44,380 nucleotides of DNA from Roseovarius pacificus (GCF_900142665.1 NZ_FRBR01000022.1:1-44380); one strand, 5' to 3'; positions 1 through 7,818 are shown, numbered from the stretch's first letter. Numbers and translations: made by a program. The notes: generated by a model from the letters alone, not told the origin.

Positions 1-54
1 ATCCGCGTAGATCACCACACCAAGCGACCTGAGAAACTCCGCCGTAGTCTCCAT
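1..54 (-). CDS. 5' end of an unidentified gene, cut by the window edge
   Basis: An ATG at 52-54 on the minus strand opens a frame that stays open for 18 codons to the window edge (it begins METTAEFLRSL). An AAGGA-type Shine-Dalgarno lies about 10 bases upstream. Too little is present to assign a family. It would be transcribed away from the inverted repeat that begins at 139. Coding status is an inference from the start signal alone. Confidence 0.35.
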   Translation of the reverse strand, partial: METTAEFLRSLGVVIYAD

Positions 55-138
55 GGAGAAAATCCTTCCTGTTCAACAACAGGGATGACCTCGCACAAAA
101 CCAAACAGCAAAAAACGTGGGGCGCGGACACCGTTTAC

Positions 139-268
139 TTCCCGAACGATCCCCGCAGCTTTAAAGCCGACACTCACCCGCGAAAGGACAGCTCCCGGGG
201 TGGTTCGGTGTGTGGTTCGCGCGGGCGGCGTCGGGGTGTGTGCTTTAAGGGCCGGGTTGGGGGGTGGT
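139..268. repeat. 130-bp perfect inverted repeat, left copy
   Basis: Bases 139-268 are the exact reverse complement of 4868-4997; I compared them block by block and found no mismatch. Identity stops abruptly at both edges (138/4998 and 269/4867). The repeat contains an internal 10-bp palindrome GCTTTAAAGC (158-167). Its inner edge lies 2 bases from the stop codon of the coiled-coil gene (271-1185). The two copies bracket an integrase module, so they may be ends of a mobile or invertible unit. Confidence 0.95.
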
Positions 269-270
269 CA

Positions 271-1185
271 CTATTCGGTGTCTGACCAAATCAATCCCTT
301 GGTGTCGTCTACCAGCCCCGAGGCACCCTCTATGGTTCGCCCCCACAGACCGCCTGCACCGTCGCTTATTCGCGAATAGTAGCCTGACCAGTCGACGTCA
401 GGTAGCTCGTAACTCTTAACCTCTTCAAGTGTCGGAATAGCGTTTCGCGCACTGTTCCAAGCATTCCCTGGAGATGCCTTGGCTATCTCCCATAGTTCTT
501 CTCTCGTTGGCACACGTTGAGCGCATACTGTCTGCCGCTCATCGCTGTAAGTCGCATCCGGATCGAAAGCCCGGCGCAACTCGTCCATGTCCTTCAAGGT
601 GTCGCATAGGTCTTTGAGCTCCAGTGCGGTTGCTCCGACAACGACTGCTATTCCGAGGTAGGGGATGGCTTCGCCCGCCATCGAACCAATTTCACGTGTT
701 GATGTCGCGGCGGCTCTTCTCGAAATACGCTCGGCAGTCGTATCCACTGCCTCCTTAATTGCAACCTTTTGTCCCCGGTAGATAACGAAAGCTGGCGCTG
801 CCTCACGTAGTTCCGATCGCAGCTTCCGAGTAGTTGTGCGTTCAACCTCAAGACTCTCCACCATATCTCCCATATCAGCACGAAGTTTTCTGGTCGTCGC
901 TCGTTCTGCGGCCAAATCCCCGGTGACATCCGTAAGCTCACTTCTGGCTTGGCGTTTTGCCGCACGTTCTTGGGAAAGCTCGCTGCCCAACTCTGCTACT
1001 TCGTCTGCATGCTGCATGGCTACCGTTCGAATGCCAGTCATAGCATGGAATGCTGACGAAGCAGCGCTGTACGCCATACCTCCAATGAACATCAGAACGT
1101 TCAGAGATATGGACAGGACGAAGAACGCCACTAAGGCCAGACGCCAACCCCATCTGATAAGTTTCAATGAACTTCCTCCGTGCAA
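271..1185 (-). CDS. Membrane-anchored coiled-coil protein, function unknown
   Basis: Encodes 304 aa. Residues about 10-35 form one hydrophobic segment next to basic residues, consistent with an N-terminal membrane anchor or uncleaved signal. Residues about 55-130 are a heptad-like, Glu/Arg/Leu/Ala-rich coiled coil in which the phrases AAERATTRKLRADM and EVERTTTRKLRSEL repeat. A second hydrophobic stretch (IPYLGIAVVVGATALEL) follows near 175-190, then an acidic, Trp-containing C-terminus. I do not recognise the family. It is transcribed in the same direction as the integrase upstream but separated by about 100 bases with a hairpin, so it is probably its own unit. It ends against the left inverted repeat, so it is likely cargo of that element. 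Two-membrane-segment coiled-coil proteins can act as sensors or membrane effectors; that is speculation here. Confidence 0.7.
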   Translation of the reverse strand: MHGGSSLKLIRWGWRLALVAFFVLSISLNVLMFIGGMAYSAASSAFHAMTGIRTVAMQHADEVAELGSELSQERAAKRQARSELTDVTGDLAAERATTRKLRADMGDMVESLEVERTTTRKLRSELREAAPAFVIYRGQKVAIKEAVDTTAERISRRAAATSTREIGSMAGEAIPYLGIAVVVGATALELKDLCDTLKDMDELRRAFDPDATYSDERQTVCAQRVPTREELWEIAKASPGNAWNSARNAIPTLEEVKSYELPDVDWSGYYSRISDGAGGLWGRTIEGASGLVDDTKGLIWSDTE

Positions 1186-1253
1186 TCACCTTCTAGGGTG
1201 CACGTTAACCGCCACATTTCGGATTCCCAAGGCTCATGGCGCCCCAGAGTATC

Positions 1254-1283
1254 GACCCCGGCCAGTTCTCCCCAGCCGGGGTC
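1254..1283. terminator. Hairpin after the integrase and 61-aa genes
   Basis: GACCCCGGC (1254-1262) pairs perfectly with GCCGGGGTC (1275-1283) around a 12-base loop. It lies just downstream of the 61-aa gene that follows the integrase. No clear T-run follows on either strand, so a classical terminator is uncertain. The same hairpin, with changes, sits at the equivalent place by the decayed integrase copy (24694-24719). That conservation suggests either a terminator or a recombination-associated structure. Confidence 0.5.
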
Positions 1284-1287
1284 GTTC

Positions 1288-1473
1288 TCAGGGCAGCTTA
1301 CGCGTCACGACGTAATCCGCCAACCACTGCCAGTACTGCTCCCGGTTCCGGAACCCCTGCTGACGTGCCGCGAGGTCTTCCGCCGCCGATCGAGACAGAC
1401 CGCCGTCGTATTCGGCGATGGCGGCCCGTTCCTCGAACGCCTCGATGTCCGGGATCATCATGACGGGAGCCAT
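1288..1473 (-). CDS. Small integrase-linked hypothetical protein (61 aa)
   Basis: Starts at ATG 1471-1473, overlapping the 3' end of the integrase by 16 bases, so it is probably translationally coupled. Further in-frame ATGs at 1461 and 1458 are possible. The product is acidic and helical, containing EAFEERAAIAEYDGG and SRSAAEDLAARQ, and ends YVVTRKLP. It has no signal peptide or membrane segment. A decayed copy is present at 24726-24812 beside a decayed integrase end, which shows that the pair travels together. Function is unknown; a partner or accessory factor of the recombinase is a guess from linkage. Confidence 0.6.
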   Translation of the reverse strand: MAPVMMIPDIEAFEERAAIAEYDGGLSRSAAEDLAARQQGFRNREQYWQWLADYVVTRKLP

Positions 1474-2741
1474 ATCTGATCGACGATCCCGCGCTTCTGC
1501 TCGTCGGAGATACCCGCCGAATAGATGCCGTAGGTGATCCCGTTCTCCGACCGGGCGGACTTGTGCCCGACGAGGGACGCGGTGAAGTGCTCCGGGACGC
1601 CGGTCCGTTCGCACTGGGTGATGAACCACTTCCGGGTCGAGTGGAACACCAGACCGGGACGATCCAGCCCCAGCTTCTTCCGCAGGTCGGCGAACCGCTT
1701 GGTCACCACGTTGACGGTCAGGCCCGGAAACAGCGGCCCTTCGGAGGGAAGATCACCCAAGAGCGCCTCCAGTTCCGAGTGCAGCGGAACCAGACGTTCG
1801 GCGGCGTCGGTCTTGAGTTCCCGCAGCGAGTTCGGGCGCACCCACACGAACCACCCCAGATTCCCTTTCCGGATCAGGTCCTCGCGCAACAGCCCGACGG
1901 CCTCCCCGGACCGCATGCCGGTCAGAAGACAGACCTTGAGCGGGTCGTGGATCACGGGGTCCCGGGACGCCAACAGCTTGCGAACCTCGTCGTCGGTCGG
2001 AACGGCGTAGGGCGCGGGCCTGATCTTCCCCTCGAAGCGGACCGTCCGGAACGGGTTCTGACGAAGATGCCCCTCGTAGACCGCCCAGTCCAGAAAGTGG
2101 TTCACCTGCGACCAGATGCGCTTGCGGGTGCGGGCGGATATCCGGCGGTTTCCCCGATCCGACCAGATCACGAGTTGGTCGAGGCCCATGCGCCGGGTGT
2201 CCGGGACTTTCCCGATCAGCGGCGACAGTCTGGCGGTCAGGCTCAGGAACTCCCGTCCGTTATCGCGGGTCAGGGACGTGATCTTCCGGTCCGAGTGCTT
2301 GGAGACGAACAGACCTACCGAGTACCGAACGCTCTTGAAGCCGCCCCAGCGAAGCTCTCGCCCCCGCAGGTCCAGATAGGTTCGGGCCAACTCCCCGACC
2401 GTCGGAACATTAGTCTTTCCCAGGAACGAGATCGGCCCCTCGGCTTCCAGAGCGTTCCGGAGAGTGGCCAAGGCGGATTTGGATGTCTGAGCCCATGATG
2501 AGCCGCCGACGCGTGTCTCCACGTCACTCAGGACGTCTTCGGCCCCGGTTCGGATCTTGCGGACCAGTTCCTCGTACTTGGCGTTCACCTGCGCGGCGCG
2601 TGCGCGGGCCAGCTTGACGTCGCCGGTCTTCAGCGACTGCTTCAGGGCGCGCGCACCGATAACGGGGGCGACGTCCTTGGGATAGTTGCGGCGATAGAGC
2701 CACGTTTGGCCCTTGAGATAGGCGTACTTGATGTCGGACAT
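1458..2741 (-). CDS. Tyrosine recombinase (phage-type integrase)
   Basis: A 427-aa site-specific recombinase. The N-terminal half (about 1-110) has an arm/Arm-like start, KYAYLKGQTWLYRR. A SAM-like core-binding domain follows (about 115-230), then the catalytic domain (about 245-410). The catalytic residues are visible: R277 in TGMRSGEA, K310, H367-x-x-R370 in HSTR, H393 in VGHK and the nucleophile Y404 (or Y407) in ITYGIYSAG. The start is well supported by a GGAAGGAG ribosome site about 6 bases upstream. The gene looks intact and functional. It ends into the overlapping 61-aa gene. Upstream, in the same orientation, are two more tiny genes. It probably mobilises or inverts the segment between the 130-bp inverted repeats; this link is inferred from position only. 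No xis-like HTH gene was seen beside it. Confidence 0.93.
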   Translation of the reverse strand: MSDIKYAYLKGQTWLYRRNYPKDVAPVIGARALKQSLKTGDVKLARARAAQVNAKYEELVRKIRTGAEDVLSDVETRVGGSSWAQTSKSALATLRNALEAEGPISFLGKTNVPTVGELARTYLDLRGRELRWGGFKSVRYSVGLFVSKHSDRKITSLTRDNGREFLSLTARLSPLIGKVPDTRRMGLDQLVIWSDRGNRRISARTRKRIWSQVNHFLDWAVYEGHLRQNPFRTVRFEGKIRPAPYAVPTDDEVRKLLASRDPVIHDPLKVCLLTGMRSGEAVGLLREDLIRKGNLGWFVWVRPNSLRELKTDAAERLVPLHSELEALLGDLPSEGPLFPGLTVNVVTKRFADLRKKLGLDRPGLVFHSTRKWFITQCERTGVPEHFTASLVGHKSARSENGITYGIYSAGISDEQKRGIVDQIWLPS

Positions 2742-2828
2742 GACTACTCCTTCCCCGGCGGAAGTGCCCCGGGGTCATTTCGATATTCGGTTGGAAAGAA
2801 GGGTGTTCAGGTGACGGCTGGGATGTTC

Positions 2829-3014
2829 CTAATCCTTGCCGACCACCGCCTTGACGAGGTCCAGAGGCGGCTCGCCGTAGGTTCCGGCGAAGGGGCCGCT
2901 GAGAGCCACGCCGGTCACGCGGTCGTCCTCGACCGAATGGACTTCGAACAGGTGTTCGGGAACGTCATCGAAGGCTCGGATGACGATCACCGTGTCGGGT
3001 TCCAGATCGGGCAT
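2829..3014 (-). CDS. Small acidic hypothetical protein (61 aa)
   Basis: Begins at ATG 3012-3014, three bases after the stop of the 41-aa gene upstream, so the two are probably co-transcribed and coupled. The product is acidic and soluble, with phrases VIVIRAFDDVPEHLFEVHSV and GVALSGPFAGTYGEPPLDLV that read like a compact beta fold. It has no cysteines and no membrane segment. The integrase start follows after 87 bases. I do not recognise the family; coding likelihood rests on codon use, operon spacing and composition. Confidence 0.6.
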   Translation of the reverse strand: MPDLEPDTVIVIRAFDDVPEHLFEVHSVEDDRVTGVALSGPFAGTYGEPPLDLVKAVVGKD

Positions 3015-3017
3015 GGG

Positions 3018-3143
3018 TTAGCCGATCATGACCAGAATGACGAACACCAGCAGGGCCCAGATCAGCAACTGGTCCTCACTGGCGGACGATCGACGGGTCT
3101 TCTTGGCGGGCGCGAACAGCCACCGCAATATGTTGATGAGCAT
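3018..3143 (-). CDS. 41-aa membrane mini-protein upstream of the integrase
   Basis: Starts at ATG 3141-3143 behind a strong AGGAGG ribosome site with 5-base spacing. The product begins MLINILRWLFAPAKKTRRSS and ends with a single hydrophobic helix (LLIWALLVFVILVMIG), so it is probably a one-span membrane peptide with a basic cytoplasmic part. It is the first gene of a compact minus-strand string leading to the 61-aa acidic protein and the integrase. Function is unknown. The excellent ribosome site is the main reason to accept such a short gene. Confidence 0.65.
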   Translation of the reverse strand: MLINILRWLFAPAKKTRRSSASEDQLLIWALLVFVILVMIG

Positions 3144-3302
3144 GGGAATCCTCCTTGGTTGCTATCGTTATAGATGCGGAGGTTTCCTCGGTTTCTGGGG
3201 GGGAAGAAGTAACCCAAGCTGAGTTATTACAGGAGGAGCATCCAAAAATTTGACATTTGGCATTTGGCGTGTCGTGATCTTCGAAATTTCTGGAGATTAT
3301 AA

Positions 3303-4751
3303 ATGGTCACGCTGCGAAACATCGACTCTTTTGGACAAATAGCGGCCGAAGATGAACCTGTTCTCGAATACTTTTTGACGACTGATGCGGTCACCGACAT
3401 CGAAAACGGAAAGGCATTGTTAGTACTAGGGCGCAAAGGTAGCGGCAAGACTGCCTTGGTGAGACATTTCACCGAAACCAAACCTGAAATGCATGGCCAG
3501 CCGCTTTCGTTGCGAAACTACCCTTGGAGCACGCACGCAGCCTTGGTGGACAAAGGCGCATCTCAAGCTGAAGCCTACGTGGCTTCTTGGCGACTACTTA
3601 TCACGATTAGGCTCGCAAGTATGGTGACAGAGCTCGGGGCAGGTACTTATACTGATACGCTTGATGGGCTTAGGAAATTCTTGATGGAGAATTTCGGTAC
3701 TATCAAACCGGAAACAAAATCAATTCTAACGCTACCTCAACTGAAGGTTGTTGGCCTTACTGTTGGCCCCCAAGTGGCGGGGATTTCACTTGGCTCGATT
3801 ACCTTCGGAAGCCCTGAAAGAGAAAAGGTGCTTGGCCTTGAGCTAGATAGCCTCGCGAACTCTTTGCTGACTGATGTAAGCACAGCTATTGCTGAACTTA
3901 GTATTGAGAACCTGTACCTGCACTTTGATGAACTTGATCAAGGTCTTGATGAACTTGACGACACCAAGAAACGAATGCTGGTCGGTCTGATATTGGCTGC
4001 TCGTGAAATTAAGCGCTCGACAAACCTTCGAGCCAATATTTCCCCCATAGTTTATTTGCGCACGGATATTTGGGAGCAGGTCGCTTTCTCAGACAAAAAT
4101 AAAATCTCGAGAGGGTCGACCGTACGACTGGTATGGGACGAACCAACTTTAAAGGCTCTCATCGAGTCGAGACTGAAATCAAAGCTTGGCGATAGCGTGA
4201 CTTGGTCGGATATCGAGGATGGCGGCAAAATGCGAGGCTCGCAAGCTAAGCTCCAGCACATGCTTTCTAGGACGCTCCTACGCCCCAGAGACGTAATTCA
4301 GTTTCTCAATGAAGCCCTGAAAGTTGCCAAAAATAGACCTGATGATCCGCTGATATTTGAAAATGGCGACTTCAATGCGTGCAGAGAGGAATATTCGGAG
4401 TATCTGAGGGATGAGCTATCTGACGAGATTGACCCACATTGGCCGGATTGGACTGATGGGCTCAAGGCTTGCTCAAAAACGCAGACGATCACCTTTCAGA
4501 AAGATGATTTTCTCAGGAACTATGCGAAAATTCGGTCTCCGGGCAATCCATATGATGGAGATTCTACTTTGGAACAACTGTATCGTTTTTCCGTAGTTGG
4601 ATACCTTCGTCCATCAGGTGGAGGTGGCTCATCGTGGTCCTTTAGGTATTCAGACGAAAACGCCGGGTGGGACGCGACAGCTTCACGGCTCAAGGTGCAT
4701 GTTGGATTGAAGGAGCATGCTCAGCTAAAAGAAGAACGTGCAGCTAAGTAG
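3303..4751 (+). CDS. P-loop ATPase resembling the Sll1717 family (probable defence or stress cargo)
   Basis: A 482-aa ATPase. Walker A is GRKGSGKT (43-50) and Walker B is LYLHFDELD (about 204-212, with D209/E210 as the acidic pair). A sensor-like PIVYLRTDIWEQ and a C-terminal helical and wing-like region follow. The layout fits the STAND/KAP-like P-loop ATPases annotated as Sll1717 family, which are often found on mobile elements; that assignment is from memory of the family, not a search. A GGAG ribosome site precedes the ATG, and a TTGACA element sits at 3251-3256. Codon use is visibly more AT-rich than in the GC-rich neighbours, which points to a separate origin. It reads away from the integrase string and ends 116 bases before the right inverted repeat. 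A role in anti-phage response is inference only. Confidence 0.75.
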   Translation: MVTLRNIDSFGQIAAEDEPVLEYFLTTDAVTDIENGKALLVLGRKGSGKTALVRHFTETKPEMHGQPLSLRNYPWSTHAALVDKGASQAEAYVASWRLLITIRLASMVTELGAGTYTDTLDGLRKFLMENFGTIKPETKSILTLPQLKVVGLTVGPQVAGISLGSITFGSPEREKVLGLELDSLANSLLTDVSTAIAELSIENLYLHFDELDQGLDELDDTKKRMLVGLILAAREIKRSTNLRANISPIVYLRTDIWEQVAFSDKNKISRGSTVRLVWDEPTLKALIESRLKSKLGDSVTWSDIEDGGKMRGSQAKLQHMLSRTLLRPRDVIQFLNEALKVAKNRPDDPLIFENGDFNACREEYSEYLRDELSDEIDPHWPDWTDGLKACSKTQTITFQKDDFLRNYAKIRSPGNPYDGDSTLEQLYRFSVVGYLRPSGGGGSSWSFRYSDENAGWDATASRLKVHVGLKEHAQLKEERAAK

Positions 4752-4867
4752 TATCTCTTTGGTACGATGCCGTGCCGAAAACTGGCCATATGAACAAACT
4801 TTTGCGTTTGGCTATTTAGCGTCGGGGTTCTTGTGCGATGAGGCCGACAGGAGAGTTGGGACTCTTA

Positions 4868-4997
4868 ACCACCCCCCAACCCGGCCCTTAAAGCACACAC
4901 CCCGACGCCGCCCGCGCGAACCACACACCGAACCACCCCGGGAGCTGTCCTTTCGCGGGTGAGTGTCGGCTTTAAAGCTGCGGGGATCGTTCGGGAA
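4868..4997. repeat. 130-bp perfect inverted repeat, right copy
   Basis: Exact reverse complement of 139-268. Together the two copies enclose about 4.6 kb holding six genes. Outside the repeats the flanks differ, and no obvious short target duplication is seen. Complete identity over 130 bp implies recent duplication, or upkeep by recombination between the copies. Confidence 0.95.
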
Positions 4998-5682
4998 CGC
5001 GTGAGACAGCCGCCTTCGCCGTCCCCGGTCAGGTCACCTGCGGGACCCTTCCTTTCTGTTTTTCCGACCAAACCGCCCCCGGATAATGCCCCGGTCGGGA
5101 GCGTCGTCGGCGGTTTCGGATGGTTATCTTCGGCTTCGAAGGTCTCCTACCACCCCAGCCAGGTCCTTCCGAATGATCAACCGATGAACCGAGCGGGATA
5201 CCCCTCGCTCGAAAGTGCCCCGAACAATGCCCCCGCTCCGGGTGTCTCGGGTGACGGGTTCGATCGGCCCGGCGGGGCCTGTCCCACGCGGTCGTCGTCA
5301 GAGGTAGTCCGGATCGGACCCGCAGGCCCGGTACTCCCAGTCGTCGCGCGTGTTGTCCTGCTGCGAGCCGGTGGTCTGGGATAGGAGCTGTCTCCGGGGA
5401 ACTGGGGTTAGTATGGGAAAGCTCTCGGGGGATTAGGGATAAGTAATGGGAAGAGGAGTAAGAAGCGGTGATCCGGACTTCCCCCGTCCCCCCCCCTGTA
5501 TGATGACTAACCCGAAGACGAACTGGGATAGGGGAACAGCTTCGTGCTAAGGGTCGACCATGACCCCGATCAACCCCCAACACTCCCGACCGATCGACGT
5601 GCACCGCTGGTCCGATCACCCCGAGGTGAACGGGCTGGTGACGGAGGTGTGGGGCCCTTCCATACGTCAGCTATCTTAGATC
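4998..5682. other. Stretch without a convincing gene
   Basis: About 685 bases right of the inverted repeat. Long open frames exist on both strands, but none has a ribosome site or a coherent protein character. A minus-strand frame ending at 5298-5300 reads like a genuine C-terminus (QQDNTRDDWEYRACGSDPDYL is the tail's approximate character), but a stop lies upstream with no start codon between. It may be the 3' remnant of a lost gene. Purine-rich plus-strand sequence lies at 5385-5475. Confidence 0.4.
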
Positions 5683-6705
5683 TTAGCCCTCGGCGATCGG
5701 CCCGAACGCCTCCTCGAACAACGCTCGCCGTTCCCGCGCCCCTCTGGTCGGCTCGATGCGGCGAACTTCGACATAGGAATCACGCCTTTCTTCCGGTAAT
5801 TCGTCCCACCCCATCCAGTCACTGGCCATCGGAAGGACACTGCCGACTACGCGCCTCGAAGCGAGCCCCATGAGGAACTTCAGCGTCTTGGTTAGGCGAT
5901 AGTCGATGATGAAGCTGTCGTGGACGCAAAGCACGGGAATCTCCCTTCCGACAGCCGACCGCAAGACGATTTCGGCGATCCGGGAATCCACGTTCATCAG
6001 GCGGATACCTTGGTCTCGAAACAAGGAATCTTCCAACTGGGGTGTTTGTTCGACGAACGCCGCCAACAGTCGTTCCAAGTCGCCGTTCCGAAACCTGCGC
6101 GCCGGATCGTCCGCAGGATAGTTATCCCGAAACGCCTGATAAGTGGCTCTGTCGCCGGTCGCGTTGATGGCAGTCAGGACAAGGGTCTTCAGATAGCCCC
6201 GCTGAGCCCGACGATCCACGCCTTCCAGTATCCCGTCGGTCAGGTCATAGGGATCGCCTGCCAGAGGCGTTCCCTGTTCCAAGCTGAGGATGTTCACATG
6301 CAGCGCCCGGAAGTCCACTTCGACCGTGGGAACGCCGTTGATGTAGATCGACTTCCGCGTAACGGAGCTGACTTGCTGCCACCAACCGCCGTAGAAGCGA
6401 CCGTTGGAGGTCCAGTCGGCTCGGGAAAAGACCCGACGGACGAACTTGTTCTCCGGGAAGATCGGAACTCTGGTCGTCTCTCCGGCTCGCCGCCCGACGG
6501 TGATGTCACGTTCGATGTAAGGTTCTTCGACATTCGGAAGGTCGATGAAGGTTCGCCGCAGCAGGTCGTTGTAGTTCCGAAGCACCCGACGCATCTCTTC
6601 GGTCTCCGGGGTGTCCTCGTATTCCAGATCACGTCCGCTGTCGTCCCGGAGGATGATGCATTCCCGAGGCAGTGTCAGAAGAACCCGTCTTGCAGCGTCT
6701 TTCAC
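5683..6705 (-). CDS. Polymerase-like palm-domain protein, probably 5'-truncated
   Basis: A 340-aa open frame starting at GTG 6703-6705 with a stop two codons upstream and no good ribosome site. The sequence carries three motifs in the order and spacing of family A DNA polymerases and single-subunit RNA polymerases. Motif A is VEVDFRALHVNIL (D131), motif B is RGYLKTLVLTAINA (R169, K173), and motif C is LCVHDSFIID (H262-D263). A preceding GGWWQ and basic segment could bind nucleic acid. No exonuclease or primase domain is visible. The IS6-like transposase gene begins 20 bases beyond the start on the other strand, so the original N-terminus may have been removed by IS insertion. A replication role for a plasmid or mobile element is possible. 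The motif reading is mine and is not confirmed by any search. Confidence 0.6.
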   Translation of the reverse strand: MKDAARRVLLTLPRECIILRDDSGRDLEYEDTPETEEMRRVLRNYNDLLRRTFIDLPNVEEPYIERDITVGRRAGETTRVPIFPENKFVRRVFSRADWTSNGRFYGGWWQQVSSVTRKSIYINGVPTVEVDFRALHVNILSLEQGTPLAGDPYDLTDGILEGVDRRAQRGYLKTLVLTAINATGDRATYQAFRDNYPADDPARRFRNGDLERLLAAFVEQTPQLEDSLFRDQGIRLMNVDSRIAEIVLRSAVGREIPVLCVHDSFIIDYRLTKTLKFLMGLASRRVVGSVLPMASDWMGWDELPEERRDSYVEVRRIEPTRGARERRALFEEAFGPIAEG

Positions 6706-7485
6706 GCCGCTCTACCCTGCGAGCATGGCCAGTAACACACCGTTCAAATACTTCAGAACCAGCCCTGAGATCATCCGCCTGGTAGTGATGATGTACGTGC
6801 GATTTCCGCTATCGCTGAGAAATGTCGAGGACCTGCTCCACGAACGCGGTATAGACGTCAGCCATGAATCCATCCGGTTTTGGTTGAACGGGTTTGGCCC
6901 GGAATTTGCCTCGGAGATCCGGCGCTGCCGTATTCAGCGAATGCGGGCCTGGTCGAACCGGCAATGGCATCTGGACGGGGTCTTCGTTAAAATAAACGGC
7001 GAGACCCATTACATGTGGCGCGCTGTCGATCACGAAGGCGAAGTTCTTGACGCCTTTGTTTCAAAGCGACGCGATCGTAAAGCGGCATTGAAATTCCTCA
7101 GGAAATTGATGAAACGCTATGGCCGGCCCGAACATGTCGTGACCGACAAACTCCGCTCCTATGGCGCCGCCATGAAGGAAATCGGCAATGCCGACCGGCA
7201 GGTGACTGGTCGCTGGCTGAACAATCGTGCTGAGAATTCACATCTGCCATTCCGACGACGAGAGCGCGCCATGTCCCGCTTCCCGCGCATGCGAAGTTTG
7301 CAGAAGTTCACCGCCATCCACGCCTCGGTTTCGAACCGCTTCAATCACGAATGCAGCCTCTCCAGCCGACAGATTTTCAAACTCAACCGGGCCGCCGCTC
7401 TTACTGAGTGGCGCGGTCTTTGCACGGAATAATGGGATTCTACCCTGCCCTAACTGAGACCGGTTAGAATCTGTCTGACAGCACA
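6706..7485 (+). mobile_element. IS6-like insertion sequence
   Basis: Contains a full transposase gene (6725-7432). The right end is set at 7485 because the same approximately 30-base sequence, ending TCTGACAGCACA, recurs at 7574-7603 and 34611-34640 and diverges right after. The left end is uncertain: only 19 bases separate the preceding gene from the transposase start, and no matching terminal inverted repeat was found, so the left end is probably lost or merged into the truncated polymerase-like gene. Confidence 0.7.
6725..7432 (+). CDS. IS6-family (IS26-type) DDE transposase
   Basis: Encodes 235 aa from ATG 6725; the open frame upstream of this codon runs into the neighbouring gene and is not protein-like. 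The DDE triad is visible: D84 in WHLDGVFVKI, D141 in VTDKLRSY and E170 in NNRAENSHLP. An N-terminal helix-turn-helix region (SLRNVEDLLHERGIDVSHE) precedes it. Length and motif order are normal for IS6 transposases, which form cointegrates. It appears intact. A truncated relative of its C-terminus lies at 34350-34567, so such elements bracket a 27-kb stretch that includes the T1SS and copper blocks. Confidence 0.93.
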   Translation: MASNTPFKYFRTSPEIIRLVVMMYVRFPLSLRNVEDLLHERGIDVSHESIRFWLNGFGPEFASEIRRCRIQRMRAWSNRQWHLDGVFVKINGETHYMWRAVDHEGEVLDAFVSKRRDRKAALKFLRKLMKRYGRPEHVVTDKLRSYGAAMKEIGNADRQVTGRWLNNRAENSHLPFRRRERAMSRFPRMRSLQKFTAIHASVSNRFNHECSLSSRQIFKLNRAAALTEWRGLCTE

Positions 7486-7486
7486 T

Positions 7487-7570
7487 TTTCCAGAGCTGGG
7501 TGTGGTCGTACATGCTGAAATTTGAAAAACCAGCGGCTTGGACCTTCTTCACGACTTGGGCTGGCGGATA
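7487..7570 (-). pseudogene. Protein-gene scrap between two IS ends
   Basis: Between two copies of the IS right end, the minus strand reads SYPPAQVVKKVQAAGFSNFSM-YDHTQLWK (hyphen added here), which looks like the end of a real globular protein and runs straight into IS sequence. It resembles the tails of some DUF3644-type proteins, but that is weak. It is best taken as a fragment left by successive IS events. Confidence 0.35.
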
Positions 7571-7573
7571 ACT

Positions 7574-7603
7574 AAGACCGGGTAGAATCTGTCTGACAGC
7601 ACA
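7574..7603 (+). mobile_element. Solo IS6-like right end
   Basis: Thirty bases almost identical to the IS right end at 7456-7485 (two or three differences) and ending in the same GACAGCACA. No transposase is attached, so this is a scar of an earlier or partly deleted insertion. Confidence 0.7.
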
Positions 7604-7623
7604 ATTCGGGATATGCGGAGAAA

Positions 7624-7677
7624 GAGAGGCGGACCATGCTAAGTGAGTGGTGGTAGGGGAGGCACAATCCGCCTCTC
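7624..7677. repeat. Short inverted repeat in the IS-rich gap
   Basis: GAGAGGCGGA (7624-7633) is the exact reverse complement of TCCGCCTCTC (7668-7677), separated by 34 bases. It lies in a 370-base gap (7486-7858) with no complete gene. It could be a remnant end or a structured RNA stem; there is no further support. Confidence 0.45.
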
Positions 7678-7818
7678 TGCTGAGGCATTCTCGTTTTAGA
7701 GGCGTCCCAGCACTCAGAGAAGGCTTTACAGGGGGGCCTCCTCCTACGCTGCCCTGCAAAAGAGGTCAGCGATTCCAGGTTCTCGTCTATACTTGTCCAC
7801 CCCTCCTTTCGGACAAGG

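Noticed and set aside
6611..6724. An upstream start for the IS6-like transposase
   Set aside because: The extra 38 residues are antisense to the polymerase-like gene and are not transposase-like; ATG 6725 gives the normal family length.
6711..7449. Direct repeat TCTACCCTGC (6711-6720 and about 7440-7449) as target duplication of the IS
   Set aside because: The right copy lies inside the IS end that is conserved in other copies (ending at 7485), so it cannot be a flanking duplication.
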